From: DATESZ01 sp035283845
GTDB lineage: Bacteria > Desulfobacterota > Syntrophia > Syntrophales > JACQWR01
Assembly (NCBI GenBank): GCA_035283845.1
Contig: DATESZ010000057.1
Span: forward strand, 1-20,173
Length of the DNA stretch: 20,173 bases
Direction of reading: 5' to 3'
Shown: positions 1-7,662 of the stretch, piece after piece
Position numbering within the stretch: position 1 is the first letter of the stretch
Layout of the letters: each line of letters starts with the position of its first letter
Translations under genes and position numbers: made by a program
Notes under the pieces: generated by a model
Databases searched by the model: none
Seen by the model: only the letters and a program-made list of their open reading frames with translations
Told to the model about the DNA's origin: nothing

Positions 1-244
1 ACTGGCGGCCTGCGTTCAGGTTTTCGGACCTGTTATCAGCACTTACCGGTGGAAGAACAAAGTGGAGCAGGCAGAGGAATGGCAGTGCCTGATTAAAAGC
101 CGACAGGATCTCTTCGGAAAATTGGCAGAAGCCATCAAGGCCATCCATCCTTATGAAACGCCGGAAATAATCGCCACGGTAATTTCTGCCGGAAGTGACG
201 AATATCTTAAATGGCTGCATGATGAACTGGCAACCGGCCTTTGA
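1..244 (+). CDS. cutA: CutA-family divalent cation tolerance protein, C-terminal part
   Basis: The frame is open from base 2 to a TGA at 242-244, so about 80 C-terminal residues are present and the start lies left of the window. CutA hallmarks are readable: an ACVQVFGPVISTYRWKNKVE segment, then KSRQDLF, then HPYETPEIIA, and a YLKWLHDEL end. CutA proteins are about 105-110 residues, so roughly a quarter is missing at the edge. The family forms very stable cytoplasmic trimers of ferredoxin-like fold and was linked to copper and divalent-metal tolerance, but its biochemical role remains unsettled. A GTG at 62 could be taken as a start, but the conserved residues before it show the protein begins upstream. 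The next gene, a broken ABC ATPase, follows after about 50 bases in the same direction. Confidence 0.88.
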   Translation, partial: LAACVQVFGPVISTYRWKNKVEQAEEWQCLIKSRQDLFGKLAEAIKAIHPYETPEIIATVISAGSDEYLKWLHDELATGL

Positions 245-296
245 ATGCCACCTTGTCATGGAGTAACTTGTCTTCCAGCGGGAGTTCCTCTTGCCC

Positions 297-1061
297 ATAT
301 TGCAAATAAAAGATATCGGATTCGGATATTAAAAGAAACAGGTTTTAAGCCGTGTCTCCTTTGATGTAAAGAAGGGATAAATTATCGGGATCATCGGCCC
401 CAACGGCTCCGGAAAGACCACCCTTTTGAAGATTATAGACGGTCTTCTTTTCCCTCAGGAAGGGGAAATACTGGTAGAGGGTGAATTTTTACGTCAAAAA
501 AACCGCAAGGAATTAGCCGGAATCATAGCGTTTGTGCCTCAGGAATTTTCCCTCGTCTTCCCGTTCAGCGTCCAGGAAATCGTTATGATGGGAATATACC
601 CCCATTTAAACAACCTTCGCTTCGAAGGCAATGACGACTACCGGATCGTCCGGGAAGCCATGGAGATGACCGACACCCTGCACCTCTCCGAGCGTATGAT
701 CCACCATATCAGCGGCGGCGAAAGACAAAGAGTGCTGATCGCCCGGGCGCTCGCCCAGAAGCCCAGGATCATATTGCTTGATGAGGCCACGGCATTTCTT
801 GATATAAAGTATCAAATCGCCCTTTTTGAACTTATAAAAAAGCTAAATAAACTTCGAGGCTTAACCGTCATTGTCGTGACCCACGACATCAACCTGGCAG
901 GCCAGTACACAGACAGGATCATTCTTCTTCAGGATGGTAAGATACATAGCATCGGGACGCCCGAGCTGGTCATCACGGAGGACAACATAAATGAAGTCTA
1001 CGAAGCCGATGTCTTGGTGGACAAAAACCCCCGCACAGGCGCACCCAGGGTTACGCTATGA
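297..1061 (+). pseudogene. ABC transporter ATP-binding protein (FepC/BtuD-like), broken by two in-frame stops
   Basis: One frame encodes a recognisable iron-siderophore or cobalamin type ABC ATPase. Near the N-terminus it reads LQIKDIGFGY, a TAA stop at 330-332, KKQVLSRVSFDVKKG, a second TAA at 378-380, then the Walker A GPNGSGKTT. Downstream all motifs are intact: a Q-loop in FVPQEF, the signature ISGGERQRVL, Walker B IILLDEAT, an H-loop in VVTHD, and a C-terminus DVLVDKNPRTGAPRV typical of the FepC group. The expected start codon also appears lost, with ATA at 297. A TTG at 426 gives an open frame of 211 residues, but it begins after the Walker A lysine and could not yield a working ATPase. 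No permease or binding-protein gene adjoins it. Recent inactivation is most likely; a sequencing or assembly error is the main alternative. Confidence 0.75.
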
Positions 1062-1101
1062 GACGGGTGTGCGACAAATTTATGGGTAGAGCAGTTGTTC
1101 A

Positions 1102-1202
1102 CCCCTCTTTAGCAAAGAGGGGTTGGGGGAGATTTGAGGGAGAATAAATATCCTCTTGCTTTTATTACGAATCCCCCCTGCCCCCCTTTTCCAAAGGGGG
1201 GA
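1102..1202. repeat. MITE-like imperfect inverted repeat
   Basis: Two arms of about 34 bases face each other. The left arm (about 1102-1136) starts CCCCTCTTTAGCAAAGAGGG and continues through a G-run to GATTTG. The right arm (about 1169-1202) has CGAATCCCCCC, then a C-run and TTTTCCAAAGGGGGG. The left arm also folds on itself (CCCCTCTTT with AAAGAGGGG). This C/G-run pattern is typical of small dispersed non-coding repeats in deltaproteobacterial genomes. It sits between the broken ABC gene and the prenyl synthase gene and may terminate transcription. Confidence 0.6.
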
Positions 1203-1263
1203 TAAGTCTCTGCAAGAATATGATAACCACATTTTTGTCGCAGACCCCAAACTCAGGAAAGGT

Positions 1264-1292
1264 TTGACATTTCTCCGGGATTACACTACAGT
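1264..1292 (+). promoter_or_regulatory. Candidate sigma-70 promoter for the polyprenyl synthase gene
   Basis: A perfect -35 box TTGACA (1264-1269) is followed after 17 bases by TACAGT (1287-1292), four of six matches to the -10 consensus. It lies about 37 bases upstream of the ATG at 1329. No other good promoter is visible between the inverted repeat and the gene. Confidence 0.45.
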
Positions 1293-1328
1293 TGAACATG
1301 TCTTCTAATCGACCGGGGTAAGGGTATC

Positions 1329-2303
1329 ATGCAGATTCAGGACGTGTTCCAGCGTTACAGCGCCGATTTAAGCCGCGTGGAGGAGTCCATGGAAATGTAT
1401 CTCCGTTCCGATGTCCGTCTTATTCCAGATATTATTCATCATATCATCGGCAGCGGGGGAAAGAGATTTAGACCGCTCCTGCTTCTGGCTGCCTCGGACC
1501 TCTGCGGCTACCGGGGGGAGAGCCGTTACAATATGTCTGCGGTCATTGAATTCGTCCATACCGCCACATTACTCCATGATGATGTGATCGACCACGCTGA
1601 TATCAGGCGGGGCAATGTTTCCGCAAACAAGGTCTGGGGGAATGCGGCCAGCGTCCTCGTGGGGGATTTCTTGTATTCGACCTCTTTTAAGCTGATGACG
1701 GCAGACGGCAACATCGCCATCATGAAACTTGTTTCCCAAACAACCAATACCATGTCGGAAGGTGAAATCTTTCAGCTCGTTAAGTGCGGCGATATAACAA
1801 TTTCCGAAAAAGATTATCTGACCATCATTGAGAAGAAAACGTCAATCCTCATATCTACGGCCTGCGCCGCGGGAGGCCTCTTGGGCAATGCGCCGGACGG
1901 TCAGATAGAAGCTCTTACCAGATTCGGCATGAGAATTGGCTCCGCCTTCCAAATAACGGATGACACTCTCGATTACGTGGCAAAGGAGGAGGATTTTGGA
2001 AAAGCCATCGGTAAGGACCTGGCGGAAGGGAAAATCACCCTGCCCCTCATACGTGCCTTGAAAAGATGCTCAGCCAAAGAAAAAGCCATGGTCAGGAGTA
2101 TTGTAAAGCAAAAAGATCAGGCAACAGAAAAGATGATGGATATTGTCGCCCTGATTCACAAATACGATGGCGTAAATTATGCCCTTGATAAGGCCAAAGC
2201 CTATATAGAGGAAGGTAAGGACTTCCTTTGGATTTTTGAAGATTCGGACGCAAAAACCTCTCTGATGACGATCTCCGACTATATTATTAAACGCAGGTTT
2301 TAG
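1329..2303 (+). CDS. ispB: Polyprenyl diphosphate synthase (octaprenyl-type, IspB-like)
   Basis: This trans-prenyltransferase condenses isopentenyl diphosphate units onto an allylic primer to make the long isoprenoid tail of respiratory quinones. At 324 residues it has the usual family length. Visible motifs are GGKRFRP (43-49, substrate binding), the first aspartate-rich motif DDVID (84-88) followed by RRG, and the second DDTLD (211-215), with FGKAIGKDLAEGK after it. The residue five before the first aspartate is Ala79; a small residue there fits a long-chain product, so a quinone-chain enzyme is preferred over farnesyl or geranylgeranyl synthase. Exact chain length cannot be read. The gene has a candidate sigma-70 promoter just upstream and a weak purine-rich ribosome site. 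An MscS-type channel gene follows after 74 bases on the same strand. Confidence 0.9.
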   Translation: MQIQDVFQRYSADLSRVEESMEMYLRSDVRLIPDIIHHIIGSGGKRFRPLLLLAASDLCGYRGESRYNMSAVIEFVHTATLLHDDVIDHADIRRGNVSANKVWGNAASVLVGDFLYSTSFKLMTADGNIAIMKLVSQTTNTMSEGEIFQLVKCGDITISEKDYLTIIEKKTSILISTACAAGGLLGNAPDGQIEALTRFGMRIGSAFQITDDTLDYVAKEEDFGKAIGKDLAEGKITLPLIRALKRCSAKEKAMVRSIVKQKDQATEKMMDIVALIHKYDGVNYALDKAKAYIEEGKDFLWIFEDSDAKTSLMTISDYIIKRRF

Positions 2304-2377
2304 TAAAAGCGACGCTCCCGTCCTGCCGCCCAAATGTCCTTGAAAATATCCGCACTTTCCGATACACTAAGAACGCT

Positions 2378-3418
2378 ATGAATCAATTTCTTGAGAAGCT
2401 GAATATTACCTTGCCTGCCCTGGCCATGATTGCCGTCGGCTTCCTGACCGGCGTGGCCATGGAACGGATTATTTTTGCCCGGCTGAAGAAGGCAGTCAGC
2501 AAAACCAAATGGGAGGGCGGCAACATTATCATCAGTAGTATCCATGGCATGGTGATGCTTTGGTGCGTCATAGCGGGCGCCCATGCGGCGCTTTACAGCC
2601 TCCTTTTAAGCGGCACCCTTTTTAACTTATTCCAGAAGAGCCTGGTTATCATTACCATTTTTACTGCAACCATTGTGGCGGCAAGAATTGCCACAGGCTT
2701 TATAAATCTGTACGCCCGGAGCGCCGAGGGTGTTTTTCCTTCCATATCATTATTTTCCAACATATCAAAACTTGTCATTCACATAATCGGCCTGCTTGTC
2801 ATCTTCCAGACATTAGGCATCTCCATCACTCCGATACTGACAGCCCTGGGCGTGGGCGGTCTCGCCGTGGCCCTTGCCCTGAAGGATACCTTAGCCAATC
2901 TTTTTTCCGGACTGCATATCCTTTTTTCCCGGCAGATAAAACCAGGGGATTACATCAGGCTCAACACCGGCGAAGAGGGCTACGTAACGGACATAACCTG
3001 GCGCAATACGGCCATCAGGACGCTTCCCAATAATCTGGTTATAGTTCCCAATGTCAATATAGCCTCGGCCACCATCACCAATTTTCATCTTCCCGTCGAG
3101 GACGTTCCGGTGCTGGTTGAGGTGGGTGTAAGTTATCAGAGCGACCTGGAAAAAGTTGAACAGACGGCTTTGGCCGTTGCTTCCGAGGTGATAGATGAAA
3201 TAGGGGCCGCCGATTTTGAACCGGTGATTCGTTACCATGCATTTGGCGATTCCAGCATAAACTTTAAGGTCATCATGCGGGCTAAAGAGTTCTCCGACCA
3301 ATACACGATGACCCATGAGTTTATAAAGAGATTGCACCGGCGTTTTCGCGAGGAGGGTATAGAGATTCCTTTCCCCATCCGAACGGTGCATTTGAGAAAA
3401 GAAGGGCAAGGATTTTAA
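2378..3418 (+). CDS. MscS-family small-conductance mechanosensitive channel
   Basis: The 346-residue protein is predicted to sit in the inner membrane and release solutes when turgor stretches the bilayer. Hydrophobic segments lie at about residues 10-33, 50-75, 86-110 and 128-150. The pore-lining helix follows at about 152-185, with the small-residue pattern ALGVGGLAVALALKDTLANL. Next comes the MscS beta domain: FSRQIKPGDYIRL, GYVTDITWRNT and LPNNLVIVPNVN, then the C-terminal alpha/beta domain. The pore helix and beta domain are diagnostic. Extra N-terminal segments make it slightly longer than E. coli MscS (286 residues), as in many MscS-like proteins. The ATG at 2378 has only a weak ribosome site (AAGAA). 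It shares direction with the upstream prenyl synthase gene, but no functional link is evident. Confidence 0.9.
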   Translation: MNQFLEKLNITLPALAMIAVGFLTGVAMERIIFARLKKAVSKTKWEGGNIIISSIHGMVMLWCVIAGAHAALYSLLLSGTLFNLFQKSLVIITIFTATIVAARIATGFINLYARSAEGVFPSISLFSNISKLVIHIIGLLVIFQTLGISITPILTALGVGGLAVALALKDTLANLFSGLHILFSRQIKPGDYIRLNTGEEGYVTDITWRNTAIRTLPNNLVIVPNVNIASATITNFHLPVEDVPVLVEVGVSYQSDLEKVEQTALAVASEVIDEIGAADFEPVIRYHAFGDSSINFKVIMRAKEFSDQYTMTHEFIKRLHRRFREEGIEIPFPIRTVHLRKEGQGF

Positions 3419-3476
3419 ACACTTTGTTCAAACGTTAATACATTAATATAGTTGTCAGAGGCGGAAAGGAACTGCT

Positions 3477-4418
3477 ATGGGGCAAGGCATAGGCGATTAT
3501 ACCAGGTGCGCCGTGGACCTGCGCCGGCATATGTGGATGGCGGGCGTGGAAACGGAACTGCGCAGACTTATCTGGCAGATAGCCGTGACGGGGAAGTACA
3601 TATCTGCCAAAATTCACGAATCGAATCGAAAGTTGGCGGGATTCCAGAATATTTACGGCGAGGATCAATTGGCCTTAGATCGCGGCGCCGATGAAATCAT
3701 GAAAAACCAGCTCCAGTTTTCAGGGTTTGTCCGGGAATATGCCTCAGAGGAACGGGACAGCATTGTCCAAATAGGCAAGGGCCACGAAAAGTATTTTATC
3801 ACCGCTGACCCTCTGGACGGTTCTTCACTGGTGGATGCCAACCTATCCATTGGCACCATTATCGGCATCCATCAGGAAGCAGTTTTCGGCATTGGTAGAA
3901 ACTCCATGGTGGCGGCGCTCTACATTACCTACGGCCCCCTGATAACAATGGTTTATGCAGCGGGCAGAGGCGCTCACGAATTCGTGCTGAACAGGGAAGG
4001 GGAATATGTCCTCTCTCAGGAAAACATCATTTTTGATGAACAGGGCTCCATTTACAGCCTCGGCGGATTGCGTAAGGATTGGATTCCCCAGCATCTTAAG
4101 TTTGTGGAATCTCTCGAGGCGGAAGGTTATAAGCTTCGCTACAGCGGCGGCTTCGTGCCGGATATCAATCTGATTCTGATCAAGAGGGGAGGGATTTTTT
4201 GTTACCCCGTACTGAAAAATGAACCTCAGGGGAAATTAAGGCTGCTTTTTGAACTTCAGCCTATGGCCTTTATCGCTGAGCAGGCGGGAGGCATGGCCAC
4301 GAACGGCCAGGAAGATATCCTGTCCCTCACGGTAACGGATATGGGACAGCGCTCGCCTATCTATATCGGCAGCCGTCGCGAGGTACAAATGGCCCATAAT
4401 TTTCTCAACCAGCGTTGA
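3477..4418 (+). CDS. fbp: Class I fructose-1,6-bisphosphatase
   Basis: This enzyme hydrolyses fructose 1,6-bisphosphate to fructose 6-phosphate, the committed step of gluconeogenesis, in the cytoplasm. The 313-residue protein shows the class I signature DPLDGSSLVDANLSIGT (from residue 111), with Asp111 and Asp114 as metal ligands. An acidic pair (Glu91-Glu92 in YASEE) supplies the upstream metal site. Other family segments are NIYGEDQLALD, the substrate-binding region LRYSGGFVPD, and the C-terminal LFELQPMAFIAEQAGG. The N-terminus is short compared with AMP-regulated eukaryotic forms. Some members of this group also act on sedoheptulose 1,7-bisphosphate, which sequence alone does not exclude. 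The ATG at 3477 follows a good AGGCGGAAAGGA ribosome site. The gene is convergent with nadD, with a strong inverted repeat between their ends. Confidence 0.93.
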   Translation: MGQGIGDYTRCAVDLRRHMWMAGVETELRRLIWQIAVTGKYISAKIHESNRKLAGFQNIYGEDQLALDRGADEIMKNQLQFSGFVREYASEERDSIVQIGKGHEKYFITADPLDGSSLVDANLSIGTIIGIHQEAVFGIGRNSMVAALYITYGPLITMVYAAGRGAHEFVLNREGEYVLSQENIIFDEQGSIYSLGGLRKDWIPQHLKFVESLEAEGYKLRYSGGFVPDINLILIKRGGIFCYPVLKNEPQGKLRLLFELQPMAFIAEQAGGMATNGQEDILSLTVTDMGQRSPIYIGSRREVQMAHNFLNQR

Positions 4419-4421
4419 GAA

Positions 4422-4485
4422 GAAATGGGGACGGTTCTAATTATTTACTGATTGTTACAGAGGGAAAGAGAACCGTCCCCATTTC
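4422..4485. repeat. 17-bp perfect inverted repeat (REP-like hairpin), possible bidirectional terminator
   Basis: GAAATGGGGACGGTTCT (4422-4438) is matched perfectly by its reverse complement at 4469-4485, with a 30-base loop. The GGGGACGGTTCT core resembles repeats seen around REP-associated tyrosine transposases of the IS200-like class (from memory, not checked). It starts 4 bases after the fbp stop and ends 2 bases before the nadD stop, so it could end both convergent transcripts. Confidence 0.75.
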
Positions 4486-4487
4486 CA

Positions 4488-5135
4488 TTATCTCCGGTAG
4501 CAGCCTTTTTCGGCAATATAAGAAAGCACCGCATCAGGGACGAGATACCGGGCGGTTTTACCTTCTCTGATCCTTTCCCGCACATCCGAGGAGGATATAT
4601 CCAGGAAAGATACCTGCCGGAAAAATATGACCTGGCCGGAGGGACCTTGGTACCCATTCAGAGCGGCATCATAGTTGAAACGGCCGGCGAAGTCAGGGGG
4701 CAGAATATCGTCAAGGCATTTATGTTTGCAACCCGCCCTGGTCATAACGACAATGTTGCACAGCGATAAAAATCTTTTCCAGTCCTTCCAGGTCTGGATC
4801 GCCTGAAAGGCATCTTGACCGAGAATGAAATAAATCTCCAGTTCGCCCGGGTGGAGGGCTAAAAAGTGCTCCACCGTTTCCACAGAATAGGACTTCCCCT
4901 CCCGCCTGTTTTCTACGTCGGAAAAGTAAAAAAAAGGATTACCGGAAATGGCCAGCCGGATCATCCGCTCACGGTGAGGAAAGGGCGTAATGGATTCACC
5001 ATCCTTGTGGGGCGGCCTGGAGGCGGGGATAAACATTATTCTATCTAAAGCAAATAATTCCCGGATTTCCTCGGCGCATCTCAAGTGACCTGTATGTACA
5101 GGATCAAAGGTGCCGCCAAAAAGCCCCCACTTCAT
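4488..5135 (-). CDS. nadD: Nicotinate-nucleotide adenylyltransferase NadD
   Basis: NadD transfers AMP from ATP to nicotinate mononucleotide to make deamido-NAD, the shared step of de novo and salvage NAD synthesis. The 215-residue length is standard. It begins MKWGLFGGTFDPVHTGH, holding the nucleotidyltransferase HxGH motif (His14-His17). FIPASRPPHKD and FILGQDAF follow, and the C-terminal ISSSDVRERIREGK supplies the second ATP-binding motif (S/T)SSxxR. Its ATG overlaps the proA stop by four bases (ATGA), indicating translational coupling. A proA-nadD pair also occurs in other deltaproteobacteria, often followed by rsfS; here rsfS is absent and the transcript meets a hairpin repeat immediately after the stop. 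Confidence 0.95.
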   Translation of the reverse strand: MKWGLFGGTFDPVHTGHLRCAEEIRELFALDRIMFIPASRPPHKDGESITPFPHRERMIRLAISGNPFFYFSDVENRREGKSYSVETVEHFLALHPGELEIYFILGQDAFQAIQTWKDWKRFLSLCNIVVMTRAGCKHKCLDDILPPDFAGRFNYDAALNGYQGPSGQVIFFRQVSFLDISSSDVRERIREGKTARYLVPDAVLSYIAEKGCYRR

Positions 5136-6388
5136 GTCCGCACCTGACCGTCACCGTAAATTATGAATTTGGTGGTCGTAAGTTCCTCCAGACCCATCGG
5201 ACCGAAGGCATGGAGCTTCGTCGTGCTGATGCCGATCTCGGCGCCCAGTCCAAGTTCAAAGCCGTCGCTGAAACGGGTCGAGGCATTGACCAGGACGGTG
5301 GAAGAGTTGACCTCGTTTAAGAAACGCTGGGCATTCCGGTAATCTTTAGTGACAATGGCTTCCGTATGGAGAGAACCGTATTTTTCTATATGAGCCATGG
5401 CCTCATCAATGTCTTGGACAACGCGTACTGCCAGGATGAGATCGAGATACTCCCGGTACCAGTCGTCTTCCACAGCCTCGGCCATTTCCGGCGCCAGACT
5501 CCGCGCTTTTTTACAGCCACGCAATGTGACGCCGGCCTGACCTAACTTTTCCGCCATGCCGGGCAGGAATTTCTCAGCAATATCCTGATGCACTAAAAGG
5601 GTCTCCATGGCATTGCAAACGCCGGGACGCTGGGTTTTGGCATTCATACAGATATTCCCGGCCATATCAAGATCGGCATCCGCATCGACAAAGACATGGC
5701 ACACCCCTTTGTAATGTTTGATTACCGGTATCTTAGACTGGGCAACCACCGCTCGAATCAATTCCTCGCCGCCGCGGGGAATTATTACGTCAATATATTC
5801 CTCAAGCGTCAGCATTTCTGCCACCGCCTCGCGGTCGGTGACAGGGATGATCTGAATGGCCTCCGCCGGAAGATTATGTCTTTTCAAAACCTCCTGCAGA
5901 ATGCGGGCAATGGCAATGTTGGAATGTATCGCCTCGGATCCGCCTCTTAAGATTACAGCATTCCCCGACTTCATGCAAAGGGCGGCGGCATCGGCCGTCA
6001 CATTCGGACGGGATTCGTAAATGATACCCACCACCCCGAGGGGTATCCTCATCCTCCCCACGAGGAGGCCGTTCGGTCTGCGCCACATTGAGGTCACCTT
6101 GCCTACGGGATCGGGCAGCATAGCAACTTCCTTCAGCCCTCCGGCCATGGCCCCGATGGATTTTTCACTGAGCGTAAGTCTGTCGATCATCGCCGGGGAA
6201 AGCCCTGCCTTATGCGCATATTCCAGGTCTCTATCGTTCTCTTCAATAAGGCAGGCGCTTTTTTTCAAAAGCTCCCCGGCCATCTCTACGAGAGCCTGGT
6301 TCTTTTTATCGGAAGAAGCGCGAGCCAGTGATGCAGAAGCCAATCTGGCATTTTTGGCAACCTCTCTTACCTGAAATTTAATGTCCAT
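5132..6388 (-). CDS. proA: Gamma-glutamyl phosphate reductase ProA
   Basis: ProA reduces gamma-glutamyl phosphate with NADPH to glutamate semialdehyde, the second step of proline synthesis. The 418-residue protein has the aldehyde-dehydrogenase-like fold of the family. Diagnostic segments are GVVGIIYESRPNVTADAAALC (residues 118-138), HYKGVCHVFVDADAD, the catalytic cysteine region KTQRPGVCNAMETLL (Cys258), and the C-terminal FELGLGAEIGISTTKLHAFG with LTTTKFIIYGDG. Length and motifs are complete. It is first in a two-gene - strand operon with nadD, overlapping by four bases. The usual partner proB is not in the window, so the first proline step must be encoded elsewhere. The gene is divergent from the patatin gene across about 200 bases. 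Confidence 0.95.
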   Translation of the reverse strand: MDIKFQVREVAKNARLASASLARASSDKKNQALVEMAGELLKKSACLIEENDRDLEYAHKAGLSPAMIDRLTLSEKSIGAMAGGLKEVAMLPDPVGKVTSMWRRPNGLLVGRMRIPLGVVGIIYESRPNVTADAAALCMKSGNAVILRGGSEAIHSNIAIARILQEVLKRHNLPAEAIQIIPVTDREAVAEMLTLEEYIDVIIPRGGEELIRAVVAQSKIPVIKHYKGVCHVFVDADADLDMAGNICMNAKTQRPGVCNAMETLLVHQDIAEKFLPGMAEKLGQAGVTLRGCKKARSLAPEMAEAVEDDWYREYLDLILAVRVVQDIDEAMAHIEKYGSLHTEAIVTKDYRNAQRFLNEVNSSTVLVNASTRFSDGFELGLGAEIGISTTKLHAFGPMGLEELTTTKFIIYGDGQVRT

Positions 6389-6434
6389 AGCCCACCCTTT
6401 CTTTTCCGACGATTTTGCTAAAAGTTCATGGGGA

Positions 6435-6462
6435 TTGACAAATCGCCAGATGTCTGTATATG
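6435..6462 (+). promoter_or_regulatory. Candidate sigma-70 promoter for the patatin/radical SAM pair
   Basis: TTGACA (6435-6440) is followed after 16 bases by TATATG (6457-6462), five of six matches to the -10 consensus. It lies between the divergent proA and patatin genes and points at the latter. A second TTGACA at 6483-6488 has no convincing -10 partner. Confidence 0.45.
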
Positions 6463-6590
6463 AAGCCCAGCACCCTATTTTATTGACATTTCACATAGTC
6501 ATATGAATTTAGCCCTACTCTACAGAAGGGAACAGATTGTGTCAATACCGGCTACGTATAAGAACTGGCAAAAACAGAAGGCGCGAAAGA

Positions 6591-7661
6591 ATGAATTCCA
6601 TATGCGTCAAGGCCGGAATAGAGGCCTTTGAGCTAATAAAAGACGGAGGCTTCAATCTGGACAAGGTGATCGCCTATTTTGCCCCGGCGGGAGGCCCGCG
6701 CTGGCTGATTGCCTCCGGTTTCGATCTTACGCTGTTGCAAGGCGGGCTCCTGGGAAAAAACAGACCCGTACTCCTTGCCGGCTCTTCGGCCGGCGCTATG
6801 CGCTTTGCGGCCTGGCTGCAACCGGAAGCGGCCAAGATATATCGTAAGCTTATTGCCGCCTATATTGCCATGCCCTTCCGCAGGGGAGATACGCCTCCCC
6901 GTGTCTTTGATTCTTTAGCTGCCGTGATTAACTCCTACCTGGAGGATGACGCCCTTCCCTTCGCCGTAAGCGACACGCGGTACCGTCTGGCCGTTATAAC
7001 GGCACGAGTCAGGCATCTGCTGACTTCGGATATTAAATTGATTCAGAGGGCCGGTCTGGGACTTTCTTTCCTGATGAATTGCTTTGACTGTTCCTATCTT
7101 TACAATTTTCTGGAACGTGTAGTATTTTACACCGGGGCCAAACCTCCCGATTTCTGTTTCCAAAGGGGATTCCGTGGCCGGTATGTCGCCCTGAACGAGG
7201 TAAACTTCAAACATGCCATTATGGCATCCGGCGCCATACCTCTCGTGATCGCCGGTGTGCGTGACATCTACGGCGCCCCTCCCGGCGTTTACCGTGACGG
7301 GGGCTTGATCGATTACCATCTGACGCACAGGTATGGCGTCCGAAAGGGCGAAGTGACCCTTTTTTTCCACCACCAGGAACGCATTATTCCCGGCTGGCTC
7401 GACAAAAAGCGTGCCTCCCGTAAGCCCGCCGCCGACATCACTAATAACGTTCTTATGGTCTACCCTTCCCGGGAATTTATCGCAAAACTGCCCTACGGCA
7501 AGGTCCCCGATCGCAGCGATTTTATCACTTTTATTGATGATCCGAAGCAAAGAATGGAAAACTGGTGGCAGGCGGTAAACCAGGCCGCCCCTCTGGGGGA
7601 AGAGTTTCTGGAATTGCTGGATAGCGGCAAAATAAGAGAAGTGACGGAGAGATTGGACTAA
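6591..7661 (+). CDS. Patatin-like phospholipase / lipid acyl hydrolase
   Basis: With a start at 6591 the protein has 356 residues. Patatin-family hydrolases use a Ser-Asp dyad. The nucleophile elbow GSSAG is at residues 64-68 (Ser66) and the DGG motif with the catalytic aspartate is at 236-238 in VYRDGGLIDYH. A glycine-rich oxyanion-type segment (APAGGPRW, 31-38) precedes the elbow, as expected. The substrate is unknown; membrane phospholipid or neutral lipid are family precedents. No signal peptide is visible, so it is probably cytoplasmic. A TTG at 6537 behind AGAAGGG would add 18 residues, but these are arginine-rich and look non-coding, so the ATG at 6591 is preferred with moderate confidence. 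The stop is one base before the next ATG, so the radical SAM gene is very likely co-translated. Confidence 0.82.
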   Translation: MNSICVKAGIEAFELIKDGGFNLDKVIAYFAPAGGPRWLIASGFDLTLLQGGLLGKNRPVLLAGSSAGAMRFAAWLQPEAAKIYRKLIAAYIAMPFRRGDTPPRVFDSLAAVINSYLEDDALPFAVSDTRYRLAVITARVRHLLTSDIKLIQRAGLGLSFLMNCFDCSYLYNFLERVVFYTGAKPPDFCFQRGFRGRYVALNEVNFKHAIMASGAIPLVIAGVRDIYGAPPGVYRDGGLIDYHLTHRYGVRKGEVTLFFHHQERIIPGWLDKKRASRKPAADITNNVLMVYPSREFIAKLPYGKVPDRSDFITFIDDPKQRMENWWQAVNQAAPLGEEFLELLDSGKIREVTERLD

Positions 7662-7662
7662 T

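Noticed and set aside
2891..3409. 172-residue frame on the - strand
   Set aside because: It is antisense to the conserved pore and beta domain of the MscS-type channel and has no recognisable motif.
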